Shown piece by piece: positions 7,030-9,878 of a stretch of 9,878 nt of DNA (position 1 is its first letter; each line of letters opens with the position of its first letter). The DNA is taken from NCBI GenBank assembly GCA_945903675.1, contig CAMDOP010000109.1:1-9878 (forward strand), written 5' to 3'. A program made the position numbers and the translations under genes. The notes under the pieces were generated by a model, which saw nothing but the letters and a program-made list of their open reading frames with translations, had not been told where the DNA came from and did not search any database. This DNA comes from Crenothrix polyspora. GTDB taxonomy: Bacteria; Pseudomonadota; Gammaproteobacteria; Methylococcales; Methylomonadaceae.

Positions 7030-7396
7030 CTTTTACAACCTCTTCAAACTGTCCACTGTCAATTAACTCACTTAATTGTATATCTGTCAGTGCCAAAACA
7101 TACTTTGCCATTTTCTTAAATTGCTCTTCTTCATCTTCTCGAATGTTGGCAAGAACATTCTTGGCAAAACCATAGACAAAGAATGCTCTTTCATTCTTAC
7201 AAAATAATAAAATACTACGATAACCCTTTGATTTACTTTCCCCTAGGCGAGAAATTCGTTGTTTAATAACTCCGCCGCCTAAATCAGCATCTATTTGACC
7301 TTGCTCTGCTCTGTACACGGCATCAAGTAGAGCAAGGGCAGAAATATTCTGTTTTCTGGCGAAACGCCCAAACCATGAATTTTTGTAAACTTTCAA
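7022..7396 (-). CDS. RelE/HigB-family toxin
   Basis: This 124-residue protein belongs to the RelE/HigB-like family of ribosome-dependent mRNA-cleaving toxins that pair with XRE antitoxins. Its start MKVYKNSWFGRFARKQ is typical of the group. The core reads LGGGVIKQRISRLGESKSKG (39-58), then YRSILLFCKNERAFFVYGFAK (59-79) with its basic and aromatic residues, and ends in a long charged helical tail. I chose TTG at 7396 because GAGG lies five bases upstream and family members begin at this point. A GTG at 7414 would add six residues but has no ribosome site. The antitoxin follows with an eight-base overlap. Cleavage activity is inferred from the family; I can see no proven catalytic residue, and RelE-type toxins vary greatly here. 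Confidence 0.85.
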   Translation of the reverse strand: MKVYKNSWFGRFARKQNISALALLDAVYRAEQGQIDADLGGGVIKQRISRLGESKSKGYRSILLFCKNERAFFVYGFAKNVLANIREDEEEQFKKMAKYVLALTDIQLSELIDSGQFEEVVKDD

Positions 7397-7433
7397 AACT
7401 ACCTCACTAAACACGCAAAAATAGTATCACACA

Positions 7434-7444
7434 ATGTATTACAT
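7434..7444. promoter_or_regulatory. Palindrome upstream of the toxin-antitoxin operon, candidate operator
   Basis: ATGTA-T-TACAT is a perfect 5-1-5 inverted repeat about 38 bases before the toxin start. It adjoins a minus-strand -10-like GATACT (7430-7425). That is where an XRE antitoxin would bind to repress its own operon. The element is short and the promoter poor, so this is tentative. Confidence 0.35.
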
Positions 7445-7531
7445 AACAGCAGGTATTTATAGCTACAGGCCATCAAATAAAATGACTACCAACTTAACAG
7501 CAGACATATCGGCTTTCAACATACGCATTGA

Positions 7532-7557
7532 AAATACTATAATCGCTCCAACGCTTT
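7532..7557. repeat. Right copy of the 26-bp direct repeat
   Basis: Same orientation as 6535-6560, with differences at two positions. It lies between the toxin-antitoxin promoter region and the start of the 21-bp tandem array (18 bases to 7575). Its internal TATAAT (7538-7543) could serve as a -10 for transcription into the array, though no good -35 is present. Confidence 0.6.
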
Positions 7558-7573
7558 ACATGGAAACGATACC

Positions 7574-7936
7574 ATGAACACAAAACGTCACACCACGAAC
7601 AGCCCATCACTTACTGTGAATAGCTCGCTTCACACCTAGACAACCTAAATTCATACTGTGAATACCTAATTTCATTGCATGAACACCCAGCGCCACGCCA
7701 TGAACGAAGCATCACTCACCAAGAATAGCTCGCCCCACACCACGAAACGTCAGCTTCATACTGTGGATACCCGATCTCATGACACGAACAGCGCATCGCA
7801 CCTCGTGCTAAGCAAACTTCTCAGCTCGAATACCGGTATTCACAGTGCGAATAGTCAACTTCATATCATGAACAGCTAGCTTCATATCACTAACAGTCAA
7901 CAGCACGGTATAAATAGACAGCTCCAAGGAAAGTAA
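7574..7936 (+). pseudogene. Heptad-repeat reading frame with four in-frame stops
   Basis: From ATG 7574 to TAA 7934-7936 one frame spans the whole 21-bp array. It gives 120 codons in heptads such as VNSSLHT, ANSQLHI, MNSxLHI and TNSQQHG. Four stops break it. Three stand where neighbouring units have a Gln codon (CAA or CAG), so each is one C-to-T change from sense. The longest stop-free part starts at ATG 7679 and would give 66 residues. No ribosome site precedes either ATG. This may be a decayed gene for a low-complexity peptide, or just what a non-coding 21-bp repeat looks like when translated. I favour the latter but cannot exclude the former. Confidence 0.3.
7575..7931. repeat. Array of 17 diverged 21-bp tandem repeats
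   Basis: Seventeen consecutive units of exactly 21 bases can be laid under each other with no insertion or deletion. The consensus is roughly TGAACAGCTCACTTCATACC plus A. G at column 2 and A at columns 3, 4 and 6 occur in 15 units each, and C at column 15 in all 17. Many units contain GAA-N8-TTC, a dyad, and one (from 7827) contains the perfect palindrome GAATACCGGTATTC. Read from ATG 7574 the period is seven codons (roughly x-N-S-Q-L-H-T), but TAG, TAA, TAA and TAG interrupt the frame at 7637, 7646, 7667 and 7877. No unit is identical to its neighbour, so the array is old or drifting. Two helical turns per unit would suit an array of protein-binding sites. Function unknown. Confidence 0.85.
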
Positions 7937-8065
7937 TAAAGCATTTAGAGCGAAAATGTGGGTATTATCAGCAACGATTGCTCACTAACCGTTAAAAATA
8001 TCGAGATAAATAGAGCGCTAACGGCCACTATAAATCTTTCCTTCAATGCTTGATAAAAATAACTT

Positions 8066-8088
8066 GCCTTGCACTGACTGCACAAGGC
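8066..8088. other. Short hairpin in the gap before the unknown gene
   Basis: GCCTTG (8066-8071) and CAAGGC (8083-8088) form a 6-bp stem around 11 bases. A smaller AGGC-AAAA-GCCT hairpin follows (8117-8128), about 30 bases before the start codon at 8159. The two could shape the leader of the downstream message. The rest of 7937-8158 holds nothing else I can support. Confidence 0.3.
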
Positions 8089-8158
8089 ATTATAAGTCAG
8101 CTCTCATATTTAACTAGGCAAAAGCCTCTCAACAACCAATAACAACGGGACGTAATTC

Positions 8159-8854
8159 ATGGCAAATTCTAGCTCTATACCCACTGACGATGCTAATAAA
8201 AGCATCTTATTACAACAACTCAGTACACAACTACCTAATTACGCGACTATTTTAGATCTAACCAGCAATGAAATAACTAAAATAGCCGCAGCCTCCGCTT
8301 GGTTTGACTACTTACTTAACAGCCAAGAAGTCGCGCAAAACTACTCGCACGCCATCTTCTCGCTTAAACGTATTTTACGTGACGGCCCCGCTAATACTGA
8401 CATAGCCTTGCCGAGCGCTCTCGCACTAACTGCGCCACCGACCAGCACACCCTTTTCTGATGTCTTCGGTTTTGTAGGCCCCTTAATTACTCGCATCAAA
8501 AAACATCCTAACTACACTGAAGCCATTGGCAAAACCTTAGGGATTATTGCAGCCGTTAAACCTGCCATTGACACCACAAGCTTACAACCCATACTCACCA
8601 TCGACATACAAGGCGGTCATCCTGTCATAACGTGGAAAAGCAACGGCACTAGTGCGTTAGAGATAGAAGCGGATCACGGTACTGGCGTTTTTAGCTTATT
8701 AACTATTCGTATGTCTTCTGGCTATCAAGACAACACGCCCTTACCCGCCGCCGGCACAGCGGTTATCTGGAGATATCGTGCTATTTACCATATCCACGAC
8801 GAGCAAGTAGGCCATTGGAGCCAAGTGTTAGAAATTAGTGTTAAAGGCGTTTAA
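8159..8854 (+). CDS. Uncharacterised 231-residue protein with Fn3-like C-terminal part
   Basis: The protein has no signal peptide and no membrane segment. Residues about 15-80 look helical (LLQQLSTQLPNYATILDLTS, then ITKIAAASAWFDYLLNSQEV). A Pro/Ala/Thr-rich linker (about 80-105) is followed by GFVGPLITRIKKHPNYTEAIGKTLGI (about 108-133). The last third (about 145-230) reads like a fibronectin-III or immunoglobulin-like sandwich: DIQGGHPVITWKSNGTSALE, then IWRYRAIYHIHDEQVGHWSQ and VLEISVKG. I recall similar hypothetical proteins in environmental bacteria with the pattern hPxYTEA.GxxLGI and a closing DEQVGxWS, but no known function. GGGA lies about eight bases before the ATG. A palindrome covers its stop codon. 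It stands alone downstream of the 21-bp array, transcribed away from it. Confidence 0.8.
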   Translation: MANSSSIPTDDANKSILLQQLSTQLPNYATILDLTSNEITKIAAASAWFDYLLNSQEVAQNYSHAIFSLKRILRDGPANTDIALPSALALTAPPTSTPFSDVFGFVGPLITRIKKHPNYTEAIGKTLGIIAAVKPAIDTTSLQPILTIDIQGGHPVITWKSNGTSALEIEADHGTGVFSLLTIRMSSGYQDNTPLPAAGTAVIWRYRAIYHIHDEQVGHWSQVLEISVKGV

Positions 8855-8863
8855 GTTAAACGC
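8847..8863. terminator. Palindrome spanning the stop codon of the unknown gene
   Basis: GCGTTTAA-G-TTAAACGC is a perfect 8-1-8 inverted repeat whose left arm contains the TAA stop. With a one-base spacer it is poor as an RNA hairpin and better suited to a dimeric DNA-binding protein. The terminator label is therefore weak. No T-run follows. Confidence 0.3.
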
Positions 8864-8949
8864 ACAAGCGATGTCTACTGACTTATTTTGAAAAGTAGTT
8901 GTAAAAATCATTATAGCCATTGATAGTGATTTAACAGAGTGTCGGGTTA

Positions 8950-8966
8950 AGTTAGGTAACCTAACT
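8950..8966. promoter_or_regulatory. 17-bp palindrome, candidate operator
   Basis: AGTTAGGT-A-ACCTAACT is a perfect 8-1-8 inverted repeat ending 21 bases before the -10 box at 8988, so it occupies the -35 region. A second palindrome, GCCTAGGC (8969-8976), follows at once. The placement is what one expects of an autorepressor site. The nearby XRE-type gene at 9373 is the obvious candidate binder. Confidence 0.5.
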
Positions 8967-8984
8967 CGGCCTAGGCACCTGTTA

Positions 8985-8993
8985 TGCTATAAT
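8985..8993 (+). promoter_or_regulatory. Extended -10 promoter for the 69-residue gene
   Basis: TGCTATAAT is a perfect extended -10 (TGn plus TATAAT), which can work without a good -35. None is present at the usual distance, where the palindromes lie. Transcription would start near 9000, about 20 bases before the ATG at 9020. Confidence 0.6.
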
Positions 8994-9019
8994 TTCAACG
9001 AATCCTGAGATAAAGAACT

Positions 9020-9229
9020 ATGAACGCGCAGACAGAAACTGAAGATTTATTACCCGTATATAATTTTGATTACAGCAAAGCAAAACCTAATCGATTTGCC
9101 CACAACGTGGTAAATGTGACTCTAAATGAAGATATAGCTAAAATCTTTACCACCCCAGAGGCCGTCAATAAGGCGTTGAGGGCGATTTTATCGGCATTGC
9201 CAGAAACACGTAAGACGGATCATATTTAA
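9020..9229 (+). CDS. Small conserved protein, possibly antitoxin-like (69 residues)
   Basis: The product reads LLPVYNFDYSKAKPNRFAHN near the N-terminus (residues 10-29), then VVNVTLNEDIAKIFTTPEAV with NKALRAILSALPE. I recall small proteins with this YxFDYSKAKPNRFA...V.L.xDxAKxFxTxEAVNxALR pattern as frequent companions of toxin-antitoxin loci in proteobacteria. The role is not established, and calling it an antitoxin is inference. The strong extended -10 promoter and operator-like palindrome upstream support a real, regulated gene. The ribosome site is weak (GAGATAAAG region). 143 bases separate it from the XRE-type gene, in which I find no toxin frame. Confidence 0.7.
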   Translation: MNAQTETEDLLPVYNFDYSKAKPNRFAHNVVNVTLNEDIAKIFTTPEAVNKALRAILSALPETRKTDHI

Positions 9230-9372
9230 TATAAAAAATATAGCTCAATCAGCATATTTTATCCAAAGCGACCACAACATCAGACGTTTCAAAGCATTGA
9301 GATGTATTTAATGGTAACTCTATTGCTTGGCGTCAACTAGACACCTAAAGACCATCAATGAATTAGATAATA

Positions 9373-9687
9373 ATGAGCAAAGGTAATATTTACAACGATT
9401 TCCTAGAAAAAGCTGAATGGCTAGAGGATCTTGATGCTTATGAAAAAGCTAAGCACGACGATGACGAATTGGTTCCTAGTGACGTTGTTAAACGCCTTTT
9501 AAGCGGTGAAAACAAAATAAAAGTTTGGCGTGAGTACAGAGCCTTAAGCCAAACAGAGCTATCTAAGTTGTCTGGTATGGAGCTAGCCACTATCGCACAA
9601 ATGGAAGGCGGCAAACGCACCGGCAGCGTATTAGCATTTAAAAAAATTGCTGAGGCATTACAGCTTGATTTGGATGATTTAGTTTAG
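9373..9687 (+). CDS. XRE-family antitoxin-like DNA-binding protein without a visible toxin
   Basis: This 104-residue protein is built like the antitoxins paired with RelE/ParE-type toxins. An acidic N-terminal region contains YNDFLEKAEWLEDLDAYEKA (7-26), followed by ELVPSDVVKRLLSGENKIKV (32-51) and WREYRALSQ. A C-terminal helix-turn-helix follows at about 58-100 (LSQTELSKLSGMELATIAQM, EGGKRTGSVLAFKKIAEALQ, ending LDLDDLV). In the usual arrangement a RelE-like toxin gene lies just upstream and overlaps; here the upstream gene is the unrelated 69-residue protein. The antitoxin is therefore either solitary, acting as a plain repressor or guarding against a toxin elsewhere, or it pairs with an unrecognised partner. 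The ribosome site is poor (AATTAGATAATA before ATG). A perfect hairpin follows three bases after the stop. Confidence 0.85.
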   Translation: MSKGNIYNDFLEKAEWLEDLDAYEKAKHDDDELVPSDVVKRLLSGENKIKVWREYRALSQTELSKLSGMELATIAQMEGGKRTGSVLAFKKIAEALQLDLDDLV

Positions 9688-9690
9688 ACT

Positions 9691-9722
9691 TGGAGTACAA
9701 CAGCTTCAGCTGTTGTACTCCA
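9691..9722. terminator. Perfect 14-bp stem hairpin between convergent frames
   Basis: TGGAGTACAACAGC, loop TTCA, then GCTGTTGTACTCCA: a perfect stem starting three bases after the XRE-type gene's stop. No T-run follows on either strand, so it may be a bidirectional or 3'-protecting structure rather than a classical terminator. The loop holds the stop codon (TGA, 9708-9706) of a minus-strand frame entering from the right edge. Confidence 0.6.
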
Positions 9723-9878
9723 GACATATTAAGTAGAGTTCGCTCAAAAACTCAGATGCCAATAATTCAAATAACCCTTCGTCATTAATCTGACTGGCGT
9801 TATGAAGATCCGTTTTGTCTTTTGTAATAAAAATTCGATGTGCTTGTTGATACAGCGCTGAACAATTTCGAGCACAAA
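9706..9878 (-). CDS. Possible 3' end of a convergent gene running off the right edge
   Basis: One minus-strand frame is open from the window edge to TGA at 9708-9706. It ends ALYQQAHRIFITKDKTDLHN, then ASQINDEGLFELLASEFLSE and LYLICLEYNS. The composition is protein-like, with charged and hydrophobic residues mixed, and it points at the gene on the left with a shared hairpin between. I do not recognise the family. A second frame is also open for about 44 codons in the same area, so the coding call rests on length alone. Confidence 0.4.
   Translation of the reverse strand, partial: CARNCSALYQQAHRIFITKDKTDLHNASQINDEGLFELLASEFLSELYLICLEYNS

Noticed and set aside
6535..7557. Integron gene cassette around the toxin-antitoxin pair
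   Set aside because: Toxin-antitoxin cassettes are common in integrons, but the repeats lack the attC core pair (GTTRRRY and RYYYAAC) and its long imperfect stem, and no integrase is visible.
7679..7879. Stand-alone 66-residue protein gene inside the tandem array
   Set aside because: It is only the longest stop-free part of the array's heptad frame, has no ribosome site, and ends at a stop inside the array.
7575..7931. CRISPR array
   Set aside because: Units follow one another directly every 21 bases. There are no constant repeats with variable spacers and no cas genes in the window.
9230..9372. Remnant of a RelE-type toxin before the XRE-type gene
   Set aside because: Translations of the gap show frequent stops and no RelE-like strand or basic motif.
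9746..9878. Second open minus-strand frame at the right edge (about 44 codons)
   Set aside because: It is shorter than the overlapping frame that ends at 9706; only one can be the gene, and the longer was kept with low confidence.

Overview
The window looks like chromosomal DNA from a moderately AT-rich gammaproteobacterium. This rests on the WbpV/WbpL/WbpM-type O-antigen trio (best known from Pseudomonas), the LysR and toxin-antitoxin families, and REP-like and composite hairpin repeats. I cannot assign a genus. No rRNA, tRNA, CRISPR array, transposase or integrase is visible.

Layout. (1) 1-1367, minus strand: a LysR-type regulator with a class I SAM methyltransferase overlapping it by one base and running off the left edge. 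(2) 1492-1690: a composite dispersed repeat of nested hairpins, which creates a false N-terminal extension of the LysR frame. (3) 1825-2199, plus strand: a self-contained small unit (promoter, 50-residue membrane protein, terminator), followed by a long inverted repeat that closes the facing operon. (4) 2389-6373, minus strand: three overlapping genes for the start of O-antigen or capsule synthesis. These are an NAD-dependent epimerase/reductase, a WecA/WbpL-type sugar-1-phosphate transferase and a WbpM-type nucleotide-sugar 4,6-dehydratase. Together they would make a UDP-QuiNAc/FucNAc-type sugar and load it on undecaprenyl phosphate. No further glycosyltransferases, flippase or polymerase are in view.

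(5) 6535-9878 is an accessory-looking stretch that starts at the promoter end of the O-antigen operon. It holds a RelE/HigB-type toxin with an XRE antitoxin (7396-6712), bracketed by 26-bp near-identical direct repeats. Next is a 357-bp array of 17 diverged 21-bp tandem units (7575-7931), which no ordinary gene call explains. Then come a 231-residue uncharacterised protein with a probable Fn3-like C-terminus, a 69-residue small protein behind an extended -10 promoter and a 17-bp palindrome, an XRE-family antitoxin-like gene with no recognisable toxin beside it, a perfect 14-bp hairpin, and the 3' end of a possible convergent gene.

The best candidate for something undescribed is the exact-period 21-bp array together with the unknown gene about 230 bp downstream. 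The array keeps an exact multiple of three and encodes a heptapeptide-like pattern, yet it has four in-frame stops and many units carry a GAA-N8-TTC dyad. That fits a protein-binding or structured DNA/RNA array better than a working gene. No function is demonstrated by sequence alone.
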